Shown here piece by piece: positions 38,919 through 52,294 of a DNA stretch of 64,000 nucleotides. The position numbers and the translations under genes are program-made. The notes beneath the pieces are model-generated. The model was not told the DNA's origin. It saw nothing but the letters and a program-made list of their open reading frames with translations, and made no database searches. This DNA is from Nageia nagi (taxonomy: Eukaryota > Pinophyta). The stretch lies in NCBI GenBank assembly GCA_050084985.1, contig JBITNC010000001.1, positions 38,440,001 to 38,504,000 of the forward strand, in the 5' to 3' direction. Numbering within the stretch: the stretch's first letter is position 1; each line of letters starts with the position of its first letter.

Positions 38919-39077
38919 GGTGCCCTGCCCTTGTATGATGTAAATATATGTTGCATGTCATTGTAACAATGATTATCCAGTAAATGTGTTATGTATGAGG
39001 TGTCCTGTCCTTGTATGATGTAAATAAATGTTGCATGTCATCGTAATAGTGATTATCTAGTAAATGTGTAATGTATG
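38919..39077 (+). repeat. Tandem duplication, period 80 bp
   Basis: The block GGTG(C/T)CCTG(C/T)CCTTGTATG and the following 60 bases occur twice in a row (38919-38997 and 38999-39077) with a handful of substitutions. Confidence 0.85.
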
Positions 39078-39780
39078 AAAAGGTTATCTTAGAATAATCT
39101 CCTTATTATCACTACATTCACTTTCTCCTTTCTTTCATAAAGAAATGACATACCCTAGATGATAGAAAAACATAAAATTTGTATGTTTGAAGAAAAATCA
39201 AAAACTCCAAAATACTTAATACATTAAGGAATTCGAAGAGAATTTGGATGAAATTATTTGAGAAACATTAAGAGTGAAACATTACATATCTATCTTATTA
39301 TTCGTTTCCCCCCGAACCCAAGAATCATTTGGTAAAAAAAAAAAAAGGGATATTAAAAAAAAATTAAATTTATCAATGATTCTTGGGTGATTACAATATC
39401 CTCTACCGGGGCTATGGACGCTTGACTGGCAGTAGACCAAGGTTGTAGCAGGATCAAGGTGGTTAAGCAACTTTCTATGGACCTCTGTATGTTTCATATG
39501 GATGTATTAGCTCATTAATGTTTCTGAGATAATTCCATGTCAAATGATTTAAGAAGGGAAATGAATGTCACTTCACACACACGGAGTTTTAGGTTTTTTA
39601 TCAACATACAATAATATTGTTTGATATCATCTTAGGTTGTTACATCTTGAAATAAAGAAAGATAAGGTAGATGTTATAATAACTCAGATATTCATTCAAA
39701 GGTCACTTAATCTTTTTGTTATAGTGAATATCCTTCATATTATATAATTTGTTGGTGTTTAGGATCATTCGTTTCATTTT

Positions 39781-40322
39781 GTTAAACCCATTTTGCACTA
39801 TTATTCATTACCTTTGAACATTATTAAAATTGCTTTTCTTTGGAAAGGATAAGAATGATTCTTTATTGTTCCCCTGACCAAGATAAAGTTAATGTTCATA
39901 TGCATCCATAAGTCACTAGTGTGTTATGCTAAACCATTTTTCACTATTATCCATTACCTTTGAACATTATTAAAATTGCTTTTCTTTGGAAAGGATAAGA
40001 ATGATTCTTTATTGTTCCCCTGACCAAGATAAAGTTAATGTTCATATACATTCCTAAAAGTCACCATTTTTTTATGTCAAACCATGTTTTCAAAATACCT
40101 ATTTCCTTTGAACATTATTAAAATTTGCTTTTCTTTGGTAAGGATAAGAATGATTATTTATTGTTCTCCTAACCAAGATAAAGTTAATGTTCATATACAT
40201 CCATACATCATTAGTCTCCATTACCTTTGAACATTATTAAAATTTGCTTTTCTTTGGGAAAGATAAGAATGATTAGTTAATAGTTCTCTTGACCAAGATA
40301 AAGTTAATGTTCATAACATCTA
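39781..40322 (+). repeat. Four-copy tandem repeat of 119-148 bp in the C 3' region
   Basis: The block CCTTTGAACATTATTAAAAT, followed by TTGCTTTTCTTTGG, AGGATAAGAATGATT and CCAAGATAAAGTTAATGTTC, recurs from about 39806, 39952, 40100 and 40219. Copies 1 and 2 are nearly identical; copy 4 lacks part of the spacer. Confidence 0.9.
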
Positions 40323-41478
40323 AAGGATTAGTTTACCATGTTAAGTGTTTTATTGTAAAATTGCCAAGTACGGAAAATGATGCATCTGATTCTGTAAAAA
40401 TTTAATAAAAATATGTCCTTAAATAATCCTAAAATCTAGAAGATTTAATATTTGAAAATAAAATTTAAAATCTAGATATTTTAAAATAATATCTAAAGTC
40501 AATATAAAAATTTAAATTCATGTCTTAAATGATGTACTAAAAGATTTATTAAGTTATCATTAGCAACTAGGACTATCTGAAAATATCTCGGGAAACCAGA
40601 TAGCCAAAGCTCCGCAGCCCTGTGATAATAATTCTGATCTCTTGACTGATCTACCATGAAAATTGTTTGTTTTAAAAACCCTTCGCATCATGGATCGTTA
40701 AGTGATCATTATGTCAATCTTCAATGATTTAAATCAAATCAATAACGATTGTTGAGTGGCAACAATTCATAGGTAATCGTTGATGATTTATATTATTTGA
40801 AAATGTACAAAATGAAGTATATTTTCTTTAAATATCTTAAAATATATTATGTATAGATAAAACATTAAAAATCTTCGTTCACTAAGGTGAAAGTGAACAC
40901 ATTATAAATCACACTATTTTTCAACTAGAAGAATGCTCCAATGTCACATGACTGCCACATACATCAGCACATGGAGGACTAGTATTGAGTAAACTTACTA
41001 GGGTAAAATGATTAAAATCGCTATTAAAACAAGTCTAAACACAAGAAATTAAGATATTCATAGCAAAATATACTATCATAAAGATAGTATTTTTATTATA
41101 TAAATTCAAGACAATCACTTTACAAATTGTTAACAATAATAAAATATTGTCAACGATCCTTGACTAAGTCAAATACGCAAAACAGATCAAACTAAGTTTG
41201 AGCTAAAATGGCAAAACAATCATAGGATGTAAGAGATCATCTCAAAATCTTGTTGTTAAGACAATGCTATTACAATTCATATATTAGAAAAACTTATATG
41301 GTATAGGTGCGCTTAGACATGCAAAATGATATAGCAAAAATGTCATGCAACTATCACATAAGCTCGATACATCATCATACCAAAAATAGTCACTTCCGAA
41401 GTCATCAATTTTATCAAACAACAAAGCTTCTCATTATATATTTTTCAAACTTATCAACCCTATCTTTGGTTGATAATT

Positions 41479-41494
41479 CAAAAAAGGGGTAAAA
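41479..41494 (+). promoter_or_regulatory. Polypurine tract of element C
   Basis: CAAAAAAGGGGTAAAA ends directly at the 3' LTR start TGTAGACACT. Confidence 0.85.
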
Positions 41495-43927
41495 TGTAGA
41501 CACTTAAAATAAACCCTATCTTTAATTTAATAAATAAATAAATAAAACAAATATTTCTTCTAATATATATCACATTAAAATAATTGAGTAATATATGCAT
41601 TGAGAACAACCTTAGCTAAAGTAAATTAAGAATAATCGTCGACCTCATTTCTATTTTTGGAATGTTATACTTACCAGTTCCAGCTATTTGATCACTCCCT
41701 AATGATGTCATCACTTTCGAAACTTGGTTCATTCAAAACTGTGAACTTCGTTCTCTCCATGACATCATCGTCATATTTCTGGAACGTTATACTTACCAGT
41801 TCTAGCTATTTGATCACTCCCTAATGATGTCATCACTTCTGGAACCTAGTTTCATTCAAAATGTGAACTTTGTTCTCCCCATGATGTCATCATCATATTT
41901 CTGGAATGTTATACTTACTGGTTCCAGCTATTTGATCATTCCCTGATGATGTCATCACTTCCAGAACCCAGTTTCATTCAAAACTATGAACTTCATTCTC
42001 CTCATGACATCATCATCATATTTCTAGAATGTTATACTTACCAGTTTCGGCTATTTGATCACTCCCTGATGATGTCATCACTTTTGGAACCCAGTTTCAT
42101 TCAAAATTGTGAACTTCATTCTCCTCGTGATGTCATCATCATATTTCCAAAATGTTATACTTACTAGTTCTAGCTATTAGATCACTCCTTGATGACATCA
42201 TCACTTCTGGGACCCAGTTTCATTCAAAATATGAACTCTATTCTCCCCATGATGTCATCATCATAATTCTAGAACGTTATACTTACTGGTTTCGGCTATT
42301 TGATCACTCCTTGATGATGTCATCACTTTCGAGACCCAGTTTCATTCAAAATATGAACTCCATTCTCCCCATGATGTCATCGTCATAATTCCAGAAGGTT
42401 ATACTTACTAGTTTTAGCTATTTGACCACTCCCTAATGATGTCATCACTTCTGGGACCTAGTTTCATTCAAAATGTGAACTCCATTCTCCCTGTGATGTC
42501 ATCATCATATTTTTGGAATGTTATACTTACTGGTTCCAGCTATTTGATCTCTCCCTGATAACATCATCACTTCTGGGACCCGATTTCATTCAAAATGGTG
42601 AACATCATTCTCCCTGTGATGTCATCATCATATTTTCAGAATACTTTACTCACCAGCTCTGGCTATTTGGTCACCCCTTGCTGACCTCATCATCTCTAAA
42701 ACCTAGTTTTTACCAAAACATGATTATCTTATCCTCTATGACATCATCATTTTATTCCAGAATGCTTTTACTTTCAGAACACTTAATTTATGGGCTCCGG
42801 CTTCTTCGATTATCTCTTGCTGACCTCACCTCTTCCGGAACCCGGGCTTTTCCACAACTGAGCTTTATCCTTTCTTCTATGATGTCATCATTTCATTTTG
42901 GAATGCTTTATCTATTGACTCTGGCTTGTTTTGTTTGCTCCAGAAAAACTCCTGGGGATCTTAAAATGAACTCATGATTGCAAGTAAAGTACACCGGGGC
43001 TTCAATAAGGAATTTATTATGTATGAATATACAATAATCATCAGATCAATCTTTTTGAACATATATAAAACAAGTGTTCTTACGACCCTTGTCATTAAAA
43101 AATGACCATAGAGCAACCAGTCTAATATTAATATATGATCACTAAAAAATCGATGATGATCCATGAACAGTTAAAACAACAAACAAATCTAAGCTTGGAA
43201 TAGCTTAATATAGGCAATTTGTAATCATGGATACAGATGGAAGATAGCAACACTTCAAAATTTAGGTTGAGAGGTTACCAGGATTCTTGGATGCCAAAAC
43301 AAATGAATAACAAACTTTGAAGCTTATAAATAAAAGCTCTGTAGGTGAACAAAGGGGACCCTAATTCTACTGTAGCGAAGCTCTGCTAAAATTATATCAG
43401 GAGGTTATTAGCAAAAGGTTGTAAGCTTGATCCATAGTAAATCTTCTCTTAAGTATATTTCTGTATAATGTTATTCATTGGCTGATTTATATGTGAGAGT
43501 AGGTATGCTTTTGATGTGTTGTTTATTTTCTGTGTGTAGGGTCAATACAGGAGAAGAACGACGGAAGTAAGCGTAGAAGAGAAAAATAAAGGAATAGACA
43601 AAAACACTTCAAAACTCTGTGAAGATTACTCCAGTACATATAGAGCTGATTATCGGTGATTCAAAGATTGGTTGACAGTGATTCACCAAATAGATAATGA
43701 AGACTGATCGTTGTCCATCCACCCGCATTGATTGTTATCGATTTGCAATGATCGTTGTCAAATGTTGATTACAACAGATCATTAAAAACTTGCTTATTTG
43801 TATTCAAATACTTTAGAATATAATATCATTACTATTATCGATGTGTATTATCGAATATGTTCATGATTAATTATGTTGAATGATTTATCTTTCTAAATTA
43901 CATTTTAGGTTCATAATTTGATATACA
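41495..43927 (+). repeat. 3' LTR of element C
   Basis: It is the mate of 26003-28440, with the same ends, the same eight-copy array (about 41650-42640) and the same TATA box at 43325-43336. The TSD CTTTG follows at 43928-43932. Frames at 41946-42167, 42152-42388 and 42513-42977 are repeat translations. Confidence 0.95.
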
Positions 43928-43932
43928 CTTTG

Positions 43933-44581
43933 TTCATTTTTTATTTTTTTATTTTGTTTTATTTTATTTTCCTTTGTAGTGGAAACCTTGTTTGTAGGTG
44001 GTTTCTTATCCATTTGGGTTTTATTTTTCATATAACCTTCCTATTTCTTAATCTTTATCTCACCATCTTGGATTTTAACTCTCAATAACCACTTTTTATG
44101 TGATAGCATCTTCAAAGGTCTTATGTTATTGCATGAACAACATACTAGTAATAGGCCTCAAATAGTTTTGACTAAACAAATTGACCAATTCTTCCTAAGG
44201 TAAGGTATAGGGCATACTTGTTAAGATAACTCTCCATCATGAAACAAAGTCACTAATTGATTCATCAGGGAATTATTTTAACCTTGTGAGATCAGTAATG
44301 GATGTCTTATCTTTAACATTGATACTAAAATGCTACAAGAAGAGATTTGCTAATTGGGAATATGATTTAATGCTATACTCAAGTAAGTTATTAAACCAAT
44401 TCATGGCTTTCCTAGCAAGTTTCATGGGAAATACTCATGACATCAATGCATCATCATTAGCAATTAAATAACTTAAATACTTGAATCTTGTTATATGCTC
44501 CTTAGGATTTTCCTTCCCTATAAAAGGTTCGATTTTAGGCATTTCAAATTTGTAGGGTATATCCTTGTTAGGAACACTAGG
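43933..44581 (-). pseudogene. gag: Element A gag core (between insertions C and B)
   Basis: Minus-strand translation from 44576 reads IPYKFEMPKIEPFIGKENP, then LSYLIANDDALMS, ARKAMNWFNNLLE, YSQLANLFLHHF and TSITDLTRLK. These align one-to-one with the gag core of element C (FEFPKIEPFKGREDP, YQIANDDSLM, LDWYNSL, FEQLANQFLKHF, SITDLTRLQ). Stops and shifts are present. Its left edge is the TSD of C and its right edge the TSD of B, so it bridges the two parts of A. Confidence 0.85.
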
Positions 44582-45487
44582 TGTTTACAAATAAAATTGA
44601 GCATGAAAATAAAGAAGCAGGTAAATATCTACAAACCCAATATATTTGTATTCGAGCTACAGATAGTAATTTATACAAAATAATGAAAGAGACAATCAAC
44701 TATAGAAATAGAACAAGTATTTTAACAAATGATAAACTCGAAATTATTTGCAAAACTTAGACTATATAATATATTAGATATATGTATGACACCACCTATA
44801 AAGATAGAAGTTATATACCCACCTCATGGAGCATGTTTAAAATGAAGCTGATGACAAAATCTTGGGATCCAACATTGTCCACACCTAAAATCACGAAGCT
44901 GAAAAGTCACAGAAGAAGGCTGTGGGTGATGTTCATCGCACTAGATAGGAACATCGATGATCTATATTCATCCATAGAGGAGCACTAGCAACCTTTGATA
45001 GGCTATAATTCATCTCCAATGAGTCTACACCTCCACTCAGATCTCAAGATAATTGCAGTATGATACTTAGATAAGTCTCTCAGTTCTTCAAAATACTCGC
45101 AAGAAGGGGATACATAAAATCTAGCTTGATAGGCAGTGTCAAGAGATGCCTTACAATATGATTACTATTATCAAGACCATATACGGGATCATGTGTATCC
45201 TTGATGATGGAATTACTATTAGATCCCTTATTTATATAGATAATAGATAATACAACCCATGGGTCAGCATGCATCTACATAAACAAGGCTAATTCACAAC
45301 ATTCAAGATAACCACACCAATAAATAAGATAATTCATGCAATATTCAAGATAATCATTATAAAATTCACATTCAAGACAAAACATTGATATTATCACATT
45401 AAGAAATTCAAGACATTGATTTAGACCAAGCATGTTTTCATTAATTTCATTGATTTAAAAATATAAATTCATTTTTATGTGTTAACA
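44582..45487 (-). repeat. 3' LTR of element B
   Basis: It aligns end to end with 52322-53224. By hand count about 6% of the first 300 bases differ, almost all transitions. A TATA-like box at 45226-45240 (minus strand) is shared with the other LTR. Confidence 0.93.
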
Positions 45488-45501
45488 GATGCCCCACTTT
45501 G
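45488..45501 (-). promoter_or_regulatory. Polypurine tract of element B
   Basis: On the minus strand TCAAAGTGGGGCATC directly precedes the LTR start TGTTAACA. Confidence 0.8.
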
Positions 45502-46383
45502 AATGTGAAATTGACAGAAAACATGAGGTGATCAGAGATTTTGCATTCAAAGTAAAAACAAAATATCATAACAATGAAAGATTCTATAAGCATTGATAAA
45601 TGTTAATCATAAAATAAAATTGTGATAAACATTGCTAATACTAGAGATGGGTTGAGAAAACTTCCTTTGATATTACCTTGGGCATGCTTGCCCCTTGCAT
45701 CTTTTTTTGATATACGAATGCCATAGAAGGTGATAGTCTAATATATTGATAGTCTAATAACCTTGCCACAACACTGATGACTCATGACAACAAACCTAAC
45801 AACACACATACACAAGATAATGACCTGACAGATGACCTAATCAACATGACGACTTGATGACAACTCGACAAGACCACATCACAAGACAAGACATGATAAC
45901 CATGACAACACACATGACCACACATGACCACACATAGGGGAGAGCTAAGTTCCACACAATTGTAATGGAAGCTAAAACTTTACACCAAAAGGTATGCTAC
46001 AGTTGCATAAGAACTGAACTCTATAAGATATATGGGAGCTAAAACTCCATGCCAAAGGCATGATAGACTGATAAATGGGAGCTAGAACTCTACCAAGAGG
46101 CATATGATAAACTGCTAATAATCTAATGAATCTCGCCAAATTGATAAATTGACCAAAACTGGAGCTGGAACTCTGCCAAGAGGCATAAAAGATCTTCAAA
46201 CTAGCTACTTCTGACTTAAAGATAGGACCATAGGTGGTCCACTTCTCATGGATATGGGGCATGGGTGCTCCTCTTTTGCCCTCAAACTGACTCTTGGATT
46301 TGGCTCCATGACATCTTCTTGCATGATCATTCCTTTAGTATACTTCACTATGACCCAGATGCATGCATCGACCCACAGGCCAC
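45502..46383 (-). other. Element B 3' region with small repeats
   Basis: No gene is evident. Four imperfect copies of GGAGCTAGAACTCTGCCAAG with a following GAGGCAT lie between about 45965 and 46190. A run of CATGAC(C/A)ACACA words lies at about 45840-45930. A 96-codon minus frame at 45972-46262 spans the repeats and has no motif I recognise. Confidence 0.6.
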
Positions 46384-49300
46384 CTAGATGTAATACTTCT
46401 TCAAATGCCTAACATTGATGGGATTCTTGAGAATCTCCCCATCCAATGTAGATAACCTGTAAGTACCTTTGCCAAATACTTCTATAATAAGGTATGGTCC
46501 AACCCAATTTGGCTCAAACTTTCCCTTAAGCTCACCTCTGGCTATAGTATTGGAAATATTCTTCTGCAAGACCATATCTCCAACCTCAAAATCCTTAGGG
46601 ACCACTCTCTTGCCATATGATCTTTTAATCCTCTACTGATATGCTATGAGGTGTTCTAATGTAGTGATTCTCTTTTCATATAGTGCTTCAATTTGATTCA
46701 ATCTTGCCTCCAAATATTGTAGTTCCTTCATCACATCCTTGAGTGCAATCCTCAAAGATGGGATCTCAATCTCAAGAGGGATAACTGCCTCATCTCCAAA
46801 CACAAGAGAGTATGGGGTAGCACCTATTGCTATCCTTTTGCTGGTCCTATAAGCCCATAAAGCATAAGATAATTGCTCATGCCAATACTTCCCATTCTTC
46901 TTGATATTCTTGGCCAATATCCTTTTGATCATCTTATTTGTAGCTTCATCCTACCCATTACCTTAAGGGTAGTAAACTAAAGAAAATCTCTACTCAATCC
47001 TCATTTTCTGGCAAAATTCTTTGATATCCTTACCTTGAAGTTAGCCCCATTGTCCATAACTAACCTTTGTGGTATGCCAAACCTATAAATGATGTCTTCC
47101 TTGATGAACTTGATCACATGCTTTTGAATAGCTATTTTTAAAGGGATAGCCTCAACCCATTTCGTATAATATTCTATAGCAACTAAGATAAATTGTGCCC
47201 CTCACTAGATGGTGGGTTAATAACACCCATGAAATCCATACCCACATAGAGAAAGGCCATGGCGATGTAACATAGTTAAATTCTGAGTTGGTGTAAGCTC
47301 AAGATGTGCATACCTTTGACATTGCTCGCATTTCTTGACATGCTCAAAATAGTTATGCTCCATGGTAGGCCACCAATAACCCATCCTGATTAGCTTGCCA
47401 AAAATTGATCTCCCATTAAAATGCCCCCCACATGCTCCCCCATGGGCATGCTCTAATACTATCATAATTTCCTCGATAAGAAGGCACCTTAAAAGAATAC
47501 CATTAAATGACCTTTTGTAAAGCACATCACCGATGATAACGTACCTAGTTGCAAGCCTCTTTATTCTGATTTGCTCTCGCTTATCCAGAGTAGTATCAAT
47601 AAAATCATCCTTCAAATATCTATAGATATGTTGGTTCCATGGACTCTCCTCATACCTAACTCTTTAGACCACACATATTGCACTTTCCTCGGTAGTGGAT
47701 GAAGTTTCTAGGTTTCTAATGGTGAAGCTAGTTTCTTTGTCCTCAACCTCCAATGGTATAAGCAATGCCGCACTTGCCATTGCATCTGCTAGTCTGTTGC
47801 TACTCCTTGGGACACTTTCCAATTGATATCCTTTGAAATGTGTGAGTAACTTGATAACGTAATCCCTATAAGGAATAAGCTTTTCATCTTTGGTCTTGTA
47901 AACTTGTTGTCCTACTTAACTATTAGCTATGAATCTCCATAAATATGTATCCATGAAATACTAATTTCTATAGCTACCTTCAAGCCCAATATAAGAGCCT
48001 CATATTCTACCATATTGTTAGTGCATTCAAATGACAATTTGTAGGACATAGGAATGACATCATTCTATGGGGATATTAACGCAATTCCTACTCCTATCCA
48101 TGCATACACTTGGACCCATCAAAGTATAACTTCCAAGGTTTAGATTCTCTTGGAAATGGAATGTTGATGGTCCTATCATCATCATAAATAGACTATGGGT
48201 GGTCCTTCTTTGTAACCTCTGCCATATCTGTTAATGCACATTCATCCTTGAATTCTTCTCTGAGCTCTGTACTATCCCCTATGGGGAATTTGCAACAAAA
48301 TCTATGATTGCCTATCCCTTAACTGATTTTTCTTGACAAATCTGAGATCAAATTCTTGAAGTAACATGACCCATTTTGCTGCTCTTCCATCAAGGCAAGG
48401 CTTTGACATTAAGTACCTCAATGGATCTACCTATGTAAGCACATGTGTAGTACTATTGATCATGTAATGCCGCAACCTTTTAGTAGCAAATACCACACAT
48501 TAACATAACTTCTCAATGGGAGTGTATCTAGTCTCATAATCCTTCAATGTCCTACTGATAAAATAGATAGCCCTCTCTTTACCATCTTCCTCCTTATTAG
48601 CAAGCATTACTCCAAATGCATGCTCTGTAGCTGAAACATAAAGCCAAAGGGTTCTCCATGCCTATATGGAGCTAACACCAGTGGATGTAACAAATATTCT
48701 TTTATCTTATCAAATGACCCTTGACATTTATCATCCCATTTAAAATCAACATCTTTCTTAAGTAAATGAGACATAGGAGCTATCTTGTCTATTAATTGAC
48801 ATATAAATCTTCTAATGGCTTGTATTTTACCTTGTAAACTCCTTAACTACTTGAGATTTGTTGGAGGTGCCATTTCTGTGATGGCTTTGATCTTTTTGGG
48901 ATCCACTTCCACACCTCTCCTTGATACAATATGCCCCAAGAGTTTTCCTGATGACACACCAAATACACACTTCTGTGGCTTAACTCTTAACTTGTACTGT
49001 CTCATCCTTTCAAATGTTGCTTTCAAATCTTGAACATGATCTTCTTTGTTCTTGGATTTTATCAAAATGTCATCAACATATACCTCAACTGTCTTATGAA
49101 TGAAATCATAGAACATAGCTATCATGGCTCTTTGGTATGTAGGTCCCACATTCTTGAGACCAATTGGCATTACCTTGTAGCAAAAGTTACCCCAAGGTGT
49201 TCTAAAAGCTATTTTATGTTGATCACTCTCTTTGATTTTAATCTAATTATATCCTGAAAAGCCATCCATAAATGACAACATCTCATATCTTGCTAAACTA

Positions 49301-50745
49301 TCAATGATCATATCTATGTTAGGCAATGGAAAATCATCTTTTGGACAAGCTTTGTTGAGATCCCTAAAATTAGTACACACTCTGATTTCACCTATAGGCT
49401 TCTTAACTAGAACTATATTAGCCATCCATTCTAAGTAGTCTATGGATCTTATGAATCCAACTTCTAGCAATTTCTCTATTTCCTTCTTCATGAGCAATGA
49501 AACTTGGAAAGGCATTTTTTATGGCTTTTATTTTACTGGCATTGCCCCTTTTTTGACCACCAGGTTATGAACCACAAAATTCTCATCTAACCCTGGCATA
49601 TCTTTGTAATACCATGCAAATAGCTTGAAATAATTATGAAAAGACTAAACTAATTCACTCTGCAATGGTGCCTCAAGAAGCTTACCCATTTTTAGTATTC
49701 ACAGTATCTCTTAAGAGCCAATATTAACTTCTTCAATTTCTTCATTCAACCAGGTAACCTCAGCTTCTGATGGCAAAGGGAATGGTAACTCTCCCAATCC
49801 CTCAATCTTGTCATCTATGAATTCCTCAAAATAAGCATGTATATCTAGACAATGCATTTGAATTCTCTTTTCATGCCTTATTGGATATTCTATTCTAGCA
49901 CTTAATACTTCTAAAAAGGCATCATCATTCTAAAATAGATCTATAGTGTGTATAGCATCTTCCTCATCAATCTCATAATCAATTACATAATAATTGCTTA
50001 CCCACTCATTGATCTACACTATTTTTGAACTTCTATCCTGATAAACATGATCACCACCCTGATATGGAATTATACTTGATTGGTTTTTCTCCATTTCTTC
50101 CCCAGAAGAAGACCACCAGTGGTCCCCTATCACTAAAAAGGAGCATGAGCATTCTTCTTCTTGACCTTGCTACTGTTCATTGAAGCTTCCATCTGAACTA
50201 ATTTCATTAATGTTCATGATAACATATGAACCTATCCCGATATCCATCACATTGATTTTCTATAATGCTTTCCTGTAAATTTGATCATTCTTGGCTAAAA
50301 GGGTTTTATCTTCCACATCACATGGAACAAATCTCTTCGGGAGGACAAAGTTACACTGCTTGGCCATCTATTCATCTGCCTCAACCTTATAGACATTCCT
50401 CTCAAAATAGAATTTAAAACACCTATGTAACATTGATGCCACTCCATCCATATCATCTATCCAAGTTCTTCCAAGAATTAAGTTGAATGAAGGCTTTCCT
50501 TCTATGATATAAAATAGAGTGTCAAGCACTTTATTACCAACCTTGATTGGTAATGTGATAATTCCTACACATCTTCTTGGTATGCCGTCAAATCCCTTGA
50601 CTCTCATGGTAGTCTCTTCTCTTGGAGGTAGCACATTTGGATCAAATTGCTCTAACAGATGAGTGGTAACAATATTTAGGGCTGCCCCACCATCTATCAA
50701 TGACCTTTTAATTGTTATTCCAAAGGCATCCACCTCAATGAACAA
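46384..50745 (-). pseudogene. pol: Element B pol (protease, reverse transcriptase, RNase H, second RNase H, integrase), broken
   Basis: Protease: SLIDGGAALNIVT near 50690, with DGG intact. Reverse transcriptase: 49515-48847 with CTNFRDLNKACPKDDFPLP, FMDGFSGYN and YVDD at 49069-49080. RNase H: about 48700-48350. Second RNase H: NMVEYEALILGLK near 48020-47985. Integrase finger: 47480-47300 (HAHGGACGGHFNG, CEQCQRY). The integrase catalytic Asp pair (MDFMG near 47235, MDNGANF near 47052) and Glu (DEATNK near 46950) are present but lie in different frames because of shifts between about 47620 and 46940. The C-terminus at 46605-46384 (NWVGPYLIIEVFGKGTYRL) ends in a natural stop. Gag, protease and reverse transcriptase share one frame interrupted by stops. 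Confidence 0.88.
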
Positions 50746-52245
50746 AGGTGGATGAAGCTTAGTGACATCGTTACTAGGCTTCTCGCTAGGGTAAAATGCA
50801 ATAACTTCCCCTTTACCCCAAATCTCTGCCTATTCTGCAAAAGTAGCAATAGAAATATTTCAATCTATCTGACTATTCCTAAAAACCTGATTCATCATCT
50901 CCCTATGAGGTGCTAAAATTTGAAGTAACTCAAAAAGACTAACCTTAGCTTGTGTGCTCTTTAATTGCTCAATCAAATCGAAACCTCTAGGATCTTTTGG
51001 TAGCTCCTTCTCATAGGTAACTAGATCAACCATCCCTCTAGCTCTCCCTCTTGTGAGTGCTACATAAACATCTTCATGGAAAATCACATTGACATGTTGC
51101 TCTTCCTCTACATCTTTGACCTTTACCGGACACACATGGAATCCATCTTCTATGAGCTTCTGTATTCTGTTCCTAAGGCTTCCAAACCCATTATTAGGAT
51201 GGCCCTTAGTCTGATGATATTCACAATACCTATCTTCTTTATACCAAGCAGGTATTTCTACTGTAGGATCTTCTTCACACTTGGGTAAGGGTTGTAACAA
51301 GCCTTTCGCCATAAGGTCTTTAAGGATATATCTCAAAGGTATGGGAAATTTCACAAATTTCCTCTCTTTTAGGTCACTTGTCTTCTCGGCCACATGGATA
51401 TTTTTCTCCTTCTTTGGTGATTGCGATCTCTTATCCTTCATTTTAGTCTTATCATCACTACCATACTTCACAAGCCCTAGCTTCATAAGGACTTTCTCTT
51501 TCTCTAACAATTTATATGTCATATCTAAAAATGCAAGATGTGTATAATCGATGACATGTGATTGCAAGGGTAAGATAATAGCTTCTTTAAAAATATTGTT
51601 TACCTCTTTTTCTATTAATCTGGTCTTCACTTACTGCCATGTCTTCTTAAACCTCACAACAAATTTGTCCAGTTTCTCATCACTACCTTGCTTTATAGCA
51701 CATAAATCTGATACCATAACCTCCTGCTTGATGTTATGCTTGTATTGCTCAAGGAATAAACTATTGAATTCTCCAAATGATGTGATGGACCCTTCAGGTA
51801 GGGCATAAAACCATTCTCAAGCCTCTCCCTCCAAGCTATGGGGAAAGAATTTGGCTTGTAATCTTTGATCTGTACCAATTTTGAGTTCGCACTCATCCTT
51901 GAATCCTTGTAGATGTCTCCTCGGATCTCCTTCACCATTGAACTTGTAGAATTTTGGCTCTTTATAGTCAGATGGTGGCATGTTCCTATGAATCTCATCG
52001 CATAGGGGACTACCAAATTCAAAAGAATCATTAGGTGGAGCTGATCCCCTTACCAATCTATTGATTTGCCTTTGCATACCCTCTATAGTAGCTTGAAAGT
52101 TACTATTGTTACCCTCAGCACTATTTTGTGTTCCTCTGGATCCCTCTAGACCATCATGTTTGATTTTCCCTAATAATTCATCCAGATCTCTTCTTGAAAG
52201 ACTACATAGGAATAATTTAAGCTGATCCATAACTAAAACACTCAC
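50746..52245 (-). pseudogene. gag: Element B gag, broken
   Basis: The start at 52245 lies about 75 bases from the LTR. Gag core: YKEPKFYKFNGEGDPRRHL, FPHSLEGEA, then a stop at 51817 and WFYALPEG and FLEQYKHN in the same frame. A Lys-rich segment and DLMAKGLLQPLP follow. The knuckle CEYHQTKGH is followed by PNNGF, so the final Cys of C-x2-H-x4-H-x4-C is replaced. The frame ends at a stop near 50860, before the protease region. Confidence 0.85.
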
Positions 52246-52294
52246 AAAATAGATATTAGTCCTAACTAAAACCCTTAGGGTTTTAGTACAATGA

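Larger units (their letters stand above)
38775..41478 (+). other. Element C 3' noncoding region
   Basis: About 2.7 kb with no convincing ORF. It starts with a very A-rich stretch (38770-38880) and contains two tandem repeat sets, listed separately. A 71-codon minus frame at 39282-39497 has no recognisable motif. Confidence 0.6.
26003..43927 (+). mobile_element. Element C: 17.9-kb Tat/Ogre-type Ty3/gypsy LTR retrotransposon
   Basis: LTRs of 2438 and 2433 bp begin TGTAGACACT and end GATATACA. The TSD CTTTG is at 25998-26002 and 43928-43932. The interior holds one long gag-pol frame (29534-37453) with two RNase H domains, a separate post-pol ORF (37581-38774) and a polypurine tract. Non-chromovirus pol with a second, archaeal-type RNase H places it in the Tat lineage. 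It is inserted in the gag of element A in the opposite orientation. The termini are seen directly; the lineage is inferred from domain content. Confidence 0.95.

Noticed and set aside
51076-51808. Plus-strand frames of 70-88 codons opposite element B gag
   Set aside because: Antisense shadows of the B gag frame with no domain of their own.
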